From a virus, in the IMG/VR virus record IMGVR_UViG_3300017963_000580, positions 1 through 31,801 of that record: DNA of 31,801 nt; one strand, 5' to 3'. The notes below the pieces were generated by a model, which was not told where the DNA came from, did no database searches, and saw only the letters and a list, made by a program, of their open reading frames with translations. The position numbers were made by a program, and so were the translations under genes. This document shows positions 1 to 9,361 of this stretch, piece by piece; the stretch's first letter is position 1, and each line of letters opens with the position of its first letter.

Positions 1-1
1 T

Positions 2-313
2 ATTGATTGGAAAGCAGTCCAAAGCGCTTCGATAGAGGCAGGAACAAGTTTCAGCCTGAAATCCGCAGGTGGAGAAATCGTACTGAACACAGGGGGAGCG
101 CCCGGGATTCAACTCGGAGGCGTAGCAGCAACCGAACCCTACTTAAAAGGAAATCAATGGCAGACTCTCATGACGACTCTGTTGACTCTTATTGCAACGC
201 ATACTCACACCACACTGGTGGGGGAGAGCAACGTCACAACGCAGGCAGCGTCTTTCTCAGCGTTAATAGCTCAACTCTCAAATTCACTCAGCACGTATAT
301 TTTAGGAAAATAG
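2..313 (+). CDS. C-terminal part of a baseplate spike/baseplate V-like protein (5' partial)
   Basis: The gene runs in from the left edge; about 103 residues are visible and it ends with TAG at 311-313. The segment carries glycine-rich beta-strand-like sequence (SAGGEIVLNTGGAPGIQLGG) and then VAATEPYLKGNQWQTLMTT, followed by an alpha-helical end containing THTHTT. The pattern of a beta domain followed by a 'LKG..W..L..TL..HTH' tail is one I associate with gpV/gp5-type baseplate spike or assembly proteins, and the next two genes are gp25-like and J-like baseplate genes. A longer open reading frame in another phase (7-390) overlaps it but reads as low-complexity Arg/Ser sequence and is a shadow. 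The identification rests mostly on context, since the N-terminal OB-fold is outside the window. Confidence 0.6.
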   Translation: MDWKAVQSASIEAGTSFSLKSAGGEIVLNTGGAPGIQLGGVAATEPYLKGNQWQTLMTTLLTLIATHTHTTLVGESNVTTQAASFSALIAQLSNSLSTYILGK

Positions 314-343
314 TTTCGTCAGTGTTGCGTGGTATAGTGGGAT

Positions 344-727
344 ATGTCGCAAGAATACCCCAGAGGAATAAGATATCCTTTTTCTTTTAGTAGTCAGGGC
401 AGTATCAGAACAACCGAGGGTATAGCTAAGATTGAGTCGAATTATCATTCTATTGTCAAGACAGCTGTCAATGAGAGACTTATCAGGAAGCAAGTCGGTA
501 CCGTAGGTTATACTCGGGTTCTGAGAAATAACAATTCTGACGCAACCAGAAGCGCAATCGAGAATCTCGTAAAGGAGGCACTGGCTCGGTATGAGCCCAG
601 GGCGTTTGTGCTCACTGTGAGGGTCTATTCGAAAGAGATAGTATCAGGGAGCGCAACTTTTATTCAGGTAAAATTTCTCTATAAGACTACAGGCCAGGAT
701 AGTGACCTCGAACTAAGGATTCAGTAG
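344..727 (+). CDS. gp25-like baseplate wedge protein
   Basis: This 127-residue protein has the size and layout of the T4 gp25 / P2 gpW baseplate family. The N-terminus contains YPRGIRYPFSFSSQGSIRTTEG, like the 'G..yPf.f...G.i..t.....i...i..il.t..GER' start of that family. A central helix follows (IESNYHSIVKTAVNERLIRK) and then a C-terminal alpha/beta part with VKEALARYEPRAFVLTVRV, where family members carry 'ai..wePRi.v..v.v'. gp25 joins sheath and baseplate and is known from contractile-tailed phages and related injection machines. The gene sits directly upstream of the J-like gene, the usual order. The Shine-Dalgarno site before ATG 344 is weak (GTGG about 6 bases upstream). Confidence 0.8.
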   Translation: MSQEYPRGIRYPFSFSSQGSIRTTEGIAKIESNYHSIVKTAVNERLIRKQVGTVGYTRVLRNNNSDATRSAIENLVKEALARYEPRAFVLTVRVYSKEIVSGSATFIQVKFLYKTTGQDSDLELRIQ

Positions 728-736
728 GAGAAAATT

Positions 737-2509
737 ATGGTTTCAATTACGACGTTGTCGGGAGATACCTTATCGGTGGATCTCGGAACACGAGATTTTG
801 AGGGGTTTCGTTCTGACGCTCTGGAATTAGCAGAGGTTACGGCGCCAGAGTGGACGGACAGGTCAGAGGCAGATCTCGGCGTGGTTCTTACCGAATTGTT
901 TGCATTCATGGCCGGGAATATTTCGTATTACCAGGACAGGTGTGCGAACGAGGCGTTGCCTCCGAGCGCTGTTCAACGTCGGTCAGTGATCGAACATGCT
1001 AAGTGGTTGGGTTATGCGTTGTCTCCCAGGACGAGCGCCCAAGTTGATCTCACTTTCGTTACATCGGGCGCAGGCACGGTGCCGGCTGGCGAAAAGATTC
1101 GGGTTGATACTTCAGACGGGAGCGACCCCGAAACGTTCGAGCTTGTTAGCGACTTTGTGGCGGTTGGTGCGGGAACGTATACGGGGGAGACTGCGTATCA
1201 CGGAACAACGATTGACGAGACGTTGGGGTCAAGTGACGGGAGTGCGGGTCAGGAATTTTCTTTGGAACGATCCCCCATAACAGCGGACCCTACGGGAGCG
1301 TGGAGTCTTGTTGTTTATGTGGCAGAAGGCGGCCCTGCGGTTGCTTGGACGAAGGTGAACAATTTCAATTCGAGCGGGCCGCTCGATAAGCATTATCTCG
1401 CCGAGATCGACGAGTACGATCAGACTAAGGTGATTTTCGGAGATGGTACCAATGGAAAGATACCAGCGTCAGGAACGAATAATGTAACAGCGAGTTACAG
1501 GGTCGGCGGTGGAAGGGATGGAAACAAAGTCGGCGCCAATAAATTGACTCGATTGAATGGGAGTTATCCTTTTGTCACCAGTGTGACCAATCCCGCGCAA
1601 CCTTCAGGAGGGGCCGAGAAAGAATCAATTGCCGAGGCGAAGATAAACGCTCCCGCAACTTATCCCACAAATGACAGAGCAGTAACTCACGCCGATTATG
1701 AGGCAATAGCCAAGAGTGTTTCTGGTATATCAAAGGCCAAGGCGTTGAATGGAGATGGGGCTATTTTTGAGAGAGTCATTCTCGCCAAGGAGGGGACAGA
1801 TCCAGTACCGACAGGGTCGTGGAATCCCTACACTGAAACAGGATCAGGTCTTATTGGCACAGTGGGGGCGTTACTAAATACCAAAAGAACGACCCCGGTT
1901 ATATTGCAGTTAGAGGCTGTAACTATTGTTGAAATTTACTTGGATATAACCGTTTATATGCTCGCTAATTATCGCAGAATTGACGTAACGCGAGCAATTG
2001 AGGACGAAGTTCAGGGGACAATCGATGCCCCAGGAATCCTCCATCCCCAAACGTTATCATTGGGCGCTCAGGTTCCATTGTCTCTTGTGAATAAGACGAT
2101 TGAGGATATCGAGGGAGTGGATTATGTCGACATCAATCGTTTTCAGAGGAGAGCTTATGCGAGACTTCTCACTGAAGGCGCAACGACCGACATAGCACTC
2201 ACGCCCGTTGTAGGTCTGAGCACTCTCACCGATTATTGGACGTTAATTTTTACGTCTGCGACCACCTTCACGGTCGAGGGGTTGAATTATGGAATCCAGG
2301 TTGCGACAGGGACAGTCGGTGTCGACTACACAACAGACGATGGGGGGTTGACCATTCAGTCGGTGGCAGGAGCTATCGCTCCAAGTGCGGGAGATACTTT
2401 TGAGATTCAGACCACGGGATACATCGCAAACATTGACAGTCAATACTTTGAGCTCGGAAAACTCTTAGGCAATACCTATGACCTGACTTTGGTGGGTGGA
2501 TTAGGCTAA
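737..2509 (+). CDS. Baseplate J-like protein (gp47/JayE type)
   Basis: A 590-residue baseplate component. Near the N-terminus, LTELFAFMAGNISYYQDRCANEA and RRSVIEHAKWLGYALSPRTSAQVDLTF match the typical opening of baseplate J-like proteins (helical, with 'lfA.la...syyqdr...Ea', then 'A..lGY....a.A....F'). The middle has the conserved 'VTHADYEAIAKSVSGISKAKAL' type segment (here THADYEAIAKSVSGISKA), and the later part has the helix/strand section that includes LVNKTIEDIEGVDYVDIN. In Mu and P2 this protein links the hub to the sheath attachment ring. AGGAG lies 6-7 bases before ATG 737, a good site. The roughly 80 residues before the C-terminus look like an added beta domain (TDIALTPVVGLSTLTDYW...). 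Its neighbours support the call. Confidence 0.88.
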   Translation: MVSITTLSGDTLSVDLGTRDFEGFRSDALELAEVTAPEWTDRSEADLGVVLTELFAFMAGNISYYQDRCANEALPPSAVQRRSVIEHAKWLGYALSPRTSAQVDLTFVTSGAGTVPAGEKIRVDTSDGSDPETFELVSDFVAVGAGTYTGETAYHGTTIDETLGSSDGSAGQEFSLERSPITADPTGAWSLVVYVAEGGPAVAWTKVNNFNSSGPLDKHYLAEIDEYDQTKVIFGDGTNGKIPASGTNNVTASYRVGGGRDGNKVGANKLTRLNGSYPFVTSVTNPAQPSGGAEKESIAEAKINAPATYPTNDRAVTHADYEAIAKSVSGISKAKALNGDGAIFERVILAKEGTDPVPTGSWNPYTETGSGLIGTVGALLNTKRTTPVILQLEAVTIVEIYLDITVYMLANYRRIDVTRAIEDEVQGTIDAPGILHPQTLSLGAQVPLSLVNKTIEDIEGVDYVDINRFQRRAYARLLTEGATTDIALTPVVGLSTLTDYWTLIFTSATTFTVEGLNYGIQVATGTVGVDYTTDDGGLTIQSVAGAIAPSAGDTFEIQTTGYIANIDSQYFELGKLLGNTYDLTLVGGLG

Positions 2510-2534
2510 GCGCTTCGTCAAGAAGAGGGCCGAA

Positions 2535-2831
2535 ATGGTCGATCGAATTAATGGCAACCAGATGGATAGTGAAGACACAGAGGAGATTGACACACTGGCT
2601 CTTATATTGAGCGAAGTACAGCGACTGAGGGAAGTCACAAATGACTCGATGGACGAGTTACGGCAACAGGTCAAGGGGCTTAATGATAAAGTTCATAGAA
2701 TAGAGACGAATGTCAGGTTGATTCAGCATGCTCAACAATTGACGGGCGTGTGTTTGGCCGAGATGAAATCCCGATTTGTGTCAACTCGCTATCCCTGCGG
2801 CAACGCCGATGGGGTAAAACATGACAGATAG
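2535..2831 (+). CDS. Small coiled-coil protein, unknown function
   Basis: A 98-residue, acidic, mostly helical protein. LSEVQRLREVTNDSMDELRQQVKGLNDKVHRIETNVRLIQ shows heptad spacing of hydrophobic residues, so residues about 28-65 probably form a coiled coil. No family is recognised. It starts 25 bases after the J-like gene with a GAGGG site upstream, and its end overlaps the start of the following coiled-coil membrane protein by 11 bases, so the two are probably translated together. It may be a structural or assembly accessory protein; that is inference from position only. Confidence 0.6.
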   Translation: MVDRINGNQMDSEDTEEIDTLALILSEVQRLREVTNDSMDELRQQVKGLNDKVHRIETNVRLIQHAQQLTGVCLAEMKSRFVSTRYPCGNADGVKHDR

Positions 2832-3480
2832 GCGAAAGGATACATTAACTCCTATTCCTACAGGGGATTGGGGGAGTCTCGTTCGGAACATGACTCGATT
2901 ATCTGACGCTATGATTCGGATAGAAGAAAACACCAGGACGATGAAGGACGAGATGTTACCTCCAGTAACCAAGGCCGCGGCGGAGGCGAGAGATGGTGTT
3001 CTTAGGCTGGGCGTGCGAGTCGAGAATTTAGAGACGAATGGGCATGTGTGTTCTGAACGAGAGAGACAGGCGAGACAGGATACTGACATTGCCGAATTAA
3101 AGCCGCAATACTATCGATTTGCAGGGACAGTGAAGTGGGCTGTGGGTATTTTGACGTCTGTGGTCGTTGTATTTGCGGGTGCGGCGGTAGGGTTCTATGG
3201 TTCGACTTATTCCATCACATCGAAGACGAGCGCCGATGTTAGCCATAACGCGGAAAAAATTCAGGAGAATAGCACAGTGATAAAAGAACTTGGTCGTCAA
3301 CAGGCATCTGATCGTCAATTGTTCATTCGAGAAGTGAAGAGTTTACCTCGGACAATTTCTCAGCAGGAGATGTCGGTAGACGATGTTGAGGTAGTGTTTA
3401 GAGGAACGGAGTTGAATCGTCGAGAGAAAGAAACACTGAGGAGTATACTGAGAAAAGCCAGGTCAAAACAGGAGAAATGA
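2821..3480 (+). CDS. Membrane protein with coiled coils on both sides of one transmembrane segment
   Basis: 219 residues. Residues about 20-72 are amphipathic helix with heptads, similar in style to the preceding protein (LVRNMTRLSDAMIRIEENTR). A single clear transmembrane stretch, about residues 103-126, reads TVKWAVGILTSVVVVFAGAAVG. The C-terminal half is again helical and charged (NAEKIQENSTVIKELGRQQA) and ends in a basic tail. A coiled coil followed by one membrane helix resembles XhlA/haemolysin-type phage proteins, but this protein is longer and has a second cytoplasmic or periplasmic half, so I do not name it. It overlaps the previous gene by 11 bases. Confidence 0.65.
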   Translation: MTDRRKDTLTPIPTGDWGSLVRNMTRLSDAMIRIEENTRTMKDEMLPPVTKAAAEARDGVLRLGVRVENLETNGHVCSERERQARQDTDIAELKPQYYRFAGTVKWAVGILTSVVVVFAGAAVGFYGSTYSITSKTSADVSHNAEKIQENSTVIKELGRQQASDRQLFIREVKSLPRTISQQEMSVDDVEVVFRGTELNRREKETLRSILRKARSKQEK

Positions 3481-3524
3481 AGTAAGATCTTGACGCAGAG
3501 TGGATCTCTAAGTGATGGGTTTCG

Positions 3525-3770
3525 GTGGAACAAATGACATATTCTGATAGGACATATGAGGAGAGACTTTCTGGGTTAGCGGTAGGAAATGGCGTTCTGT
3601 ATCGGATGGCTGTGTGGAGTCATTTGAGTCGACGATATATCATGTGGGAGTCGCGGAATAACCCTGATCCTACGGGAGTGTACTTTCCTGGTCCGGGAGT
3701 TTTTGGTGTAGATACGCAACCATGGGCTCATATTGAGGCCTGTGAAGTGATACAAGGGGAGAAGACATGA
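3525..3770 (+). CDS. Small conserved-looking tail-module protein, unknown
   Basis: 81 residues from GTG 3525; ATG 3534 (three codons later) is an equally reasonable start, as neither has a strong Shine-Dalgarno site. The protein is aromatic-rich (SHLSRRYIMWESRNNPDP, VDTQPWAHIEACEVI) and looks like a compact beta domain without signal peptide or membrane helix. Its stop overlaps the ATG of the tail I-like gene as ATGA, so the two are translationally coupled. Position between baseplate and tail I genes suggests a minor virion or assembly role. I do not recognise a family. Confidence 0.6.
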   Translation: MEQMTYSDRTYEERLSGLAVGNGVLYRMAVWSHLSRRYIMWESRNNPDPTGVYFPGPGVFGVDTQPWAHIEACEVIQGEKT

Positions 3771-4798
3771 GTTTTGGATTATCAGGATATGGGATTGCAA
3801 TCTATGGTTCGATTATATATCCCGCTCCCGATGTTCTCATGGAATTGGGGGAATTTAATTTCTATGTAGAGTCAAAACTTGTGGGGTCAACTGTTCGTGT
3901 TTTTTATAGCGTTCCTTCTGTGGCCGACTCTCCGACCTGGACGAGACGAATAAGAATTCTGAGAAAGTGGGGAGAATGGCCTCAGGCGTATGACGATGGC
4001 GATGCCGAGTTGCTGCTTGATGATACTTTTCCCGCGTTGACTGTAGGTGATTATTTCTTTGACGACTCAAATAAAACACCAGGCGCTATCTACTATTACG
4101 CATTGTTTGCGCTACGAAACGATGGGCAGTGGATAAATGACACCACTCTAAACCGAGATAGCGCTTACCCTTACGATAGATGGGGAGCTGTCGATTATGG
4201 CTATAAGTCCTTGCCTCGCGGGTATCGAACAGACGACACATCGACAAATCACTTGTATCAGTTTCTCGGTGCGGTGCTTGCGAACGTTGACGCACTGAAA
4301 ACTGACTGTGAAAACCTTCTTTCCTTGTTTTCGATAGAATCTATTCATCAGGATTTACTGTGGCTCATCGATTCCTGGATAGGGTGGCCGACGTGGAAAG
4401 CCGCAGGGGGATTGCGGCAACGGGAAGAAACATTGGCGGCGGCGGATTGGTTTAGAACAAAAGGAACCAAGGGCGCCTACGAAGAACTGATTGAGGGTCC
4501 CTCTGATTGGGATCTGCAGATTCAAGAGGGGTGGAAGTTTGTTTGCTGGACGAATGGAAGGTTCAGCACAGGAACAGTAGACACGACTGACGTGACTATT
4601 CCACCATTAATAGGAACGCAGACAGACAAACTGAGATATACTCCCGACTCATTGGGCTGGCATTCTTGTGTGGGTCTGGGATTTTTCCTTGTATCGATCC
4701 CCGCAGTTTCTCAGCCTTTGACTACCGAACAAGAGGATAGGCTTGATTTTCTTATCGAGTGGGGAAAAGCTTCTTTTGTCACAATAGAAATCATCTAG
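3767..4798 (+). CDS. Phage tail protein I-like baseplate protein
   Basis: 343 residues. The N-terminal half (about 25-125) looks like an immunoglobulin/fibronectin-like strand domain (VRVFYSVPSVADSPTWTRRIRILRK ... GAIYYYALFALRNDGQW). The second half holds the tail protein I-type features: LYQFLGAVLANVDALKTDCENLL, then DLLWLIDSWIGWPTWKAAGG, then the helical AAADWFRTKGTKGAYEELI. In P2 and relatives, gpI follows gpJ and helps close the baseplate and attach the fibre. The order here (gp25, J, I, fibre) fits that closely. The start ATG 3767 overlaps the preceding stop and is preceded by GGGGAG. The N-terminal added domain makes it longer than P2 gpI. Confidence 0.75.
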   Translation: MSFGLSGYGIAIYGSIIYPAPDVLMELGEFNFYVESKLVGSTVRVFYSVPSVADSPTWTRRIRILRKWGEWPQAYDDGDAELLLDDTFPALTVGDYFFDDSNKTPGAIYYYALFALRNDGQWINDTTLNRDSAYPYDRWGAVDYGYKSLPRGYRTDDTSTNHLYQFLGAVLANVDALKTDCENLLSLFSIESIHQDLLWLIDSWIGWPTWKAAGGLRQREETLAAADWFRTKGTKGAYEELIEGPSDWDLQIQEGWKFVCWTNGRFSTGTVDTTDVTIPPLIGTQTDKLRYTPDSLGWHSCVGLGFFLVSIPAVSQPLTTEQEDRLDFLIEWGKASFVTIEII

Positions 4799-4810
4799 AG
4801 GAGATAAAGC

Positions 4811-7800
4811 ATGCCAGGGAATACCCCTAATGTCAGTCGAAATACTTTTGATGTCACCAAGGAGTATCAAAGAGTTTCCATTCAGCAGGGTGTTCCCGTT
4901 ATGGATGCCGATTTGAATGAACTCCAGGATAATTTGAGGATATGGATACAACTTCTTTCCGAATATTTCATTGGAACATTTAGGGTAGGCACCGGTTTTG
5001 GATTTGGGTCGGCTGCCGTTCCTACAAATCAGAATTTCAATATCGGCGCGGGATGGGCCATGGTCGAAGGAGCTATGATATCGACCACCAAGGCCGATCC
5101 ACCGGCTGACGTCGAATATATTGACGACGAAAATTATATTGTTGAAGGGACGGTTACCGGAATTGACGGCGCCACCAATAAGATAACAGATGTTCAGCAG
5201 AAATTTCAGGCATTCATGGATTTAGTGGCGACGGCAAACCATGGCGCTTGTTATGTTCTCATGACGTCAGGCGCTGAGAGTGGAAACACTTTTGACATTA
5301 CAGGATATACATCTACGACGTTGACGCTCGGCGCGGGAATCGGTGCCATCGGCGTGGGAGATACATTTATAGTCAAACCGCCCGTGCTTACTGTCCCCGG
5401 TGCTTTTCCCCAAACAGACACCGGTTACATCATGGCGTGGTGGGAGGATATTGCGGAAGAAGAGGATTCTGCGATTACCGACCCGTTTTCGGGGATAGAG
5501 ACGGCGCACCGGAGCAAGCTAAGGTGGACGGTTCGGGTGATAGAAAACACAACAACTATCCCGTCAACTCCGACGTCGTTCGGGTTTGGTGTTCGATACC
5601 TAAAAAGCTTCGAGTTTACTCGAGGGTCAGCGGGTCCGCTCGTTGACGGACTATACGGTCATTCCGTCGCGTACTATAACACCGGAAAGTCACTGATAGA
5701 CCATATCAATGACGCAGGCGATCCTCACTCTATTACGGCGTCACAGGTGGCCTTTACTCCGGTGGGTATTCTCTCGTCAACGAATGTTCAAAGCGCATTT
5801 TCGGAGTTACTCACCGATCTAGGGAACAGGGCCGGTCAGGACATAGGAATCAACACCGACTTCGCGAACGGAACGCTAACCGACACAGGAGCTGGCGGTT
5901 TAGGCGACTTGGACCCCGGAACGTTACAGGATGCGATTGCCCGGATCGACGAAACGGTTGTCCGGCGTCGGGCGTTTACCGCCGTATTGACGCACGGAGC
6001 AACGTCTGTGGGGGGTGACTACGACTCTACGGATTCCGTCGATCACATGAACGACTTCACTAATGGTGTGTTTTTTCTCCGGAGAGGCTCGTATACTTGG
6101 AACGCCATAGCAGCGCTAGCGAAGGACGTGTGGGTTTGTGGCGAGTCTAAGGATTCGTGTTCCGTCTATCTACCGGTAGGAACGTCGTCTGACTTTGAGT
6201 TTGACGGTAAATGGTCAAGGGTTACGCTCAAAAGCTTGCATTCATCTTATAAGTGGAAAGTGGATTACATTTCGGAGGTTATTCTAGAGGATGTAGCTTT
6301 TGACTCCGGTGCATTTCGGATAGTGGGCGGAAACACCACGATGCGAAACGTAACCATGAATTCGACGTCAATATCTACGGAGGATTATGGGTTGGAGATT
6401 ATCGATTACAATCCAACATATCCTCCTAGAGGGTATTTTGAGAACTGTCACTTTTCCGGTCCATCGTCGTCCGCTATAACTCCGGAGGCGTTAATTTATA
6501 TCCAGAACATAAGCGCAACGGCGGAGTATGAAGAGGGGTTGTACTTCAAGGATTGTCGGTTTTCTGCTGTGGGCGATACCTATGCTGTTCAGATTGTTAA
6601 TGTTTTTGATATGCAGGTGACCTTTGATAATTGTTCTTTTGATTCAGACAGCGACAGGGTATTGATATACCTCAGCGCGGCGACTAACGTAAGGTTCGTC
6701 AATTGTCAGTTTAACAACGCTAGCGGAGCGTTGCTCGATGTTCGGAATTCGGGCGTGGTGTTTATGGGGTGCTTCTTCCGGTGCGGTGACGTGACTACGG
6801 GATCGACATTACAGGCCCTAACGTATTACGGGTGTACTCCTTTTGTGATGCGAGACTGTGAGATCAGCATAGGCGACAGTATTGTTAAACAGCCTGGTAC
6901 TAGTCCTTGGATAGAATTCGGCGCAAGGGCCGGTACAGGAACAGGCAATCCCTGTCAATCCATCATTGATGGGTTGTTGGTGGTGTTAGATCCCAGTATT
7001 CCCAATCTTCCGGGAAATACGCCAATAGTGATGTATGGGCCTGCCGTTGAGGAATCGCGCTTATCAGTTAACGATATGGTGTTTGATACCAATAACAATG
7101 AACCGAGTGCTACTAGGCTGCTAAAGGGTAAGGTTAATAACTATGGTTCATGGGTGGATATTGTAGGGGATTCTGGTTTTGCTAGACCGTCGATAAACGG
7201 GTTGGCAATTGTAAACTGTGACGGTGCATCGAGCTCTGTTACCACCTTAGGGAATATTCTAGCGGCAGAGTTTGCGTCATTGAGGAGAGTTTCTATTGAC
7301 TGCGCGGCGGCACCGTTAACGTCCACTCTTTATATTGGCGGTGTGTGGCTCGAGGAGGGAGTTGAGGCATATGAGTTGGAGTTTTCGCCTAATGGGTATG
7401 TTCCGACGGTGGGATCTGATATCCATATTGGTTCAGATTGTCATGTGTATTCCGGACAAATCAGGAGTATATATAACAACGCAGGCAAGTTTTTTATCAT
7501 AGAGATGGCGGATTTTGCGTCGTTACATGACTTTTTAGTTCGAGTTACGCCGAACGCGGCGACGGCGCTGATAACCGTGGTAGGGATGCCGTCGAATCTT
7601 GTAATTGATCGATGTGATTTCAAGATCGATTCCGCGGTAGCGAGAACAGTGACTGAGGTTAGCTTAGGTCTAACCGATCAGTGTCGTTTCACTAATAATC
7701 GATATTGGGCGAATGTCTCCAGTGGTAAGGCTCTAATTATGGCCGGAAGGGGTTGTTTGAGTGACAGCAATGTCTTTATGTCAACGTCCGGGACAACTCC

Positions 7801-7867
7801 CTCTATTACAAATTCAGATATCACTTCTGTTACAGGGGACGACGTATATCTAAGCAGCGCTACTTGA
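4811..7867 (+). CDS. Large tail fibre/spike protein with N-terminal attachment domain and beta-helix
   Basis: 1018 residues, the largest virion gene here. Residues about 5-50 (FDVTKEYQRVSIQQGVPVMDADLNELQD) resemble the N-terminal 'f....y..vl.QQG.v.lDaDwNE' module found in phage tail proteins such as the DUF6519 type, likely the baseplate attachment end. After a strand-rich region and a linker around residues 290-390 with SLIDHINDAGDPHSITASQV and GDLDPGTLQDAIARIDE, the rest consists of short repeated strand/turn segments (VILEDVAFDSGAFRIVGGNTT, YFENCHFSG, LYFKDCRFS, VTFDNCSFDS, VRFVNCQFNN, VVFMGCFFRC). The recurring F.(D/N)C.F rungs are typical of a right-handed parallel beta-helix, as in phage tailspikes. 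No catalytic residues can be assigned. GAGGAG precedes ATG 4811. It probably binds or degrades a host surface glycan. Confidence 0.8.
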   Translation: MPGNTPNVSRNTFDVTKEYQRVSIQQGVPVMDADLNELQDNLRIWIQLLSEYFIGTFRVGTGFGFGSAAVPTNQNFNIGAGWAMVEGAMISTTKADPPADVEYIDDENYIVEGTVTGIDGATNKITDVQQKFQAFMDLVATANHGACYVLMTSGAESGNTFDITGYTSTTLTLGAGIGAIGVGDTFIVKPPVLTVPGAFPQTDTGYIMAWWEDIAEEEDSAITDPFSGIETAHRSKLRWTVRVIENTTTIPSTPTSFGFGVRYLKSFEFTRGSAGPLVDGLYGHSVAYYNTGKSLIDHINDAGDPHSITASQVAFTPVGILSSTNVQSAFSELLTDLGNRAGQDIGINTDFANGTLTDTGAGGLGDLDPGTLQDAIARIDETVVRRRAFTAVLTHGATSVGGDYDSTDSVDHMNDFTNGVFFLRRGSYTWNAIAALAKDVWVCGESKDSCSVYLPVGTSSDFEFDGKWSRVTLKSLHSSYKWKVDYISEVILEDVAFDSGAFRIVGGNTTMRNVTMNSTSISTEDYGLEIIDYNPTYPPRGYFENCHFSGPSSSAITPEALIYIQNISATAEYEEGLYFKDCRFSAVGDTYAVQIVNVFDMQVTFDNCSFDSDSDRVLIYLSAATNVRFVNCQFNNASGALLDVRNSGVVFMGCFFRCGDVTTGSTLQALTYYGCTPFVMRDCEISIGDSIVKQPGTSPWIEFGARAGTGTGNPCQSIIDGLLVVLDPSIPNLPGNTPIVMYGPAVEESRLSVNDMVFDTNNNEPSATRLLKGKVNNYGSWVDIVGDSGFARPSINGLAIVNCDGASSSVTTLGNILAAEFASLRRVSIDCAAAPLTSTLYIGGVWLEEGVEAYELEFSPNGYVPTVGSDIHIGSDCHVYSGQIRSIYNNAGKFFIIEMADFASLHDFLVRVTPNAATALITVVGMPSNLVIDRCDFKIDSAVARTVTEVSLGLTDQCRFTNNRYWANVSSGKALIMAGRGCLSDSNVFMSTSGTTPSITNSDITSVTGDDVYLSSAT

Positions 7868-7924
7868 TGTCAGTTTCTTTTTTTCCAGGCTATCGGTATA
7901 CTTCTTTAGAGGAGGTTCAGGGAG

Positions 7925-9079
7925 ATGTCTGGAATGAGAATAGGATTAGTGATATCAGGGAGATATCCCCGATATGAGAGCGAAGTCATTCCTAACGGCG
8001 TTGTGACGTACGTTAGAGGAGAGGCGAAGGCCTTGAGCGATCGAGGCCATAACGTTACGGTTATCAGTCGAGTTTCTGCCAAGAGTTCAATGGATATTTG
8101 GACGATTGACGGTGTCCGGGTGGTGGGTCTCTCTTATTCGTCTTTTGGTGGATTTGCTGAGGGAGTGCATCGCTATGTTTCTACCTATCGCCAGGATGTG
8201 ATCGAGGCTCATCATATCGATTATCCGTTGTTGCTGGAACAGGTGTTGGGAGATACTCCGACAGTGACGAGGTACGCTTCTGATCTCATCGATGAATTAT
8301 ATGATTCCTATCGTTTTGATTGGTTACCTTCACCCGTAGGCGATTCTTTTCGTCAGTCGGGTCGATCGCATTTATGTGGTGGACTGGAGCAGGCGAGACG
8401 GTCTGCTGTGGTGTTCTGTGCGGGTAGTGTTCAGCAACAACGGTTAGCGCGTCTGGGCATTTCTTCTGAGTCGTTGCCTTTGGGTATTGATTATGTTGTG
8501 GAGTCGGCGGCGGGGGGTGAATCACTTTTATTGATATTCGTGGGGAGACTGAGTGACTCGAGAAAGGGAGGAGATTTTCTTCCTAATCTTATCAATGCTA
8601 TTGATACCGGGATGTGGAAGGAGATCGTTGTCGTTGCCGAGGCGAATCAGGAGGAGATTACTCGATTCCTTTCTCGAGTTACGGCTCGAAATGTCAAGGT
8701 GCAGTCTAGACTCTCAAGGGAGTCACTTTTGTATCTGATTGACTCCGCTCATTGTGTTCTGGTTCCATCAAGGAGCGAAAGTTTCGGTTATGTCTTTTTA
8801 GAGCCATTGGCGCGAGGGAAGCCTGTTGTTGCTTTCCGTCAAAAGGATGTCGTCAAAAACACTAAATGGCCGATTGACTTTTGTGAGTGGGAAGGGGACG
8901 ATTCTTTCTCAGACTTGAGACGAGTGTTTGGACGAGGTTTTTTCTCTTCTTCTGAGAAAACTAGACTTTCCTTTGCTCGAGGGTTGCTGTGGTCAAACCT
9001 TGTCGAGAGATACGAGGAACTGTTCAATCTTGCGATGGTTCGTCACGAGAAACGATGGAATGAGCGATTTGGTGGATAG
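7925..9079 (+). CDS. Glycosyltransferase, GT4 / GT-B fold
   Basis: 384 residues with both halves of a GT-B enzyme. The N-terminal acceptor half begins MRIGLVISGRYPRYESEV, then GVVTYVRGEAKALSDRGHNVTVIS (the usual 'GG...yv..La..L...GHeVtv'). The donor half has LLIFVGRLSDSRKGGD (about 203-217) and VLVPSRSESFGYVFLE (278-293) with the E-x7-E pair at E285 and E293, followed by PLARGKPVVAF. Such enzymes move a sugar from a nucleotide-sugar to an acceptor, with retention. It lies between the tail fibre and the repeat protein genes. AGGAGG and GGGAG lie upstream of ATG 7925. In phages such genes may modify virion proteins, phage DNA or host surface glycans; the sequence does not decide which. Confidence 0.85.
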   Translation: MSGMRIGLVISGRYPRYESEVIPNGVVTYVRGEAKALSDRGHNVTVISRVSAKSSMDIWTIDGVRVVGLSYSSFGGFAEGVHRYVSTYRQDVIEAHHIDYPLLLEQVLGDTPTVTRYASDLIDELYDSYRFDWLPSPVGDSFRQSGRSHLCGGLEQARRSAVVFCAGSVQQQRLARLGISSESLPLGIDYVVESAAGGESLLLIFVGRLSDSRKGGDFLPNLINAIDTGMWKEIVVVAEANQEEITRFLSRVTARNVKVQSRLSRESLLYLIDSAHCVLVPSRSESFGYVFLEPLARGKPVVAFRQKDVVKNTKWPIDFCEWEGDDSFSDLRRVFGRGFFSSSEKTRLSFARGLLWSNLVERYEELFNLAMVRHEKRWNERFGG

Positions 9080-9100
9080 GGAATCCATAGAGGAGAGAAT

Positions 9101-9361
9101 ATGGAGAAAATTGAGTCACCGTTTGACGTGTTGTGGGTTGTAGACGACGCAGTCAAAGGAACGCGTGAAATTCTAGACGCATTGAGAATCCCAAAAAGAG
9201 GGTGTCTTGTGAGGAGTAGACTTTGGTTTCGCTCTAAGGGAGAAGAACTTTCTCTCTCAGAGTCTATGATTTTTGTTCCTGGGGTGAAGATCGAAGACAT
9301 AACAGACTCAGATGGAAACACCTTAAGAAAGAAATTAGTCTCCGATTGTCGAAAGTATTAG
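9101..9361 (+). CDS. Small protein of unknown function
   Basis: 86 residues, starting at ATG 9101 after a GAGGAGAG site. No signal peptide, membrane helix or Cys pair is visible. The sequence looks like a small alpha/beta or beta domain (FDVLWVVDDAVKGTREILDAL, then LVRSRLWFRSKGEEL, MIFVPGVKIEDITDSDGN). It follows the glycosyltransferase by 21 bases and is the last gene before a roughly 100-base gap, so it probably shares that transcript. I do not recognise a family. Confidence 0.6.
   Translation: MEKIESPFDVLWVVDDAVKGTREILDALRIPKRGCLVRSRLWFRSKGEELSLSESMIFVPGVKIEDITDSDGNTLRKKLVSDCRKY

Noticed and set aside
7-390. 127-codon reading frame at the left edge
   Set aside because: It overlaps the better-supported frame from 2 to 313, its product is Arg/Ser low-complexity sequence, and it has no ribosome-binding site.
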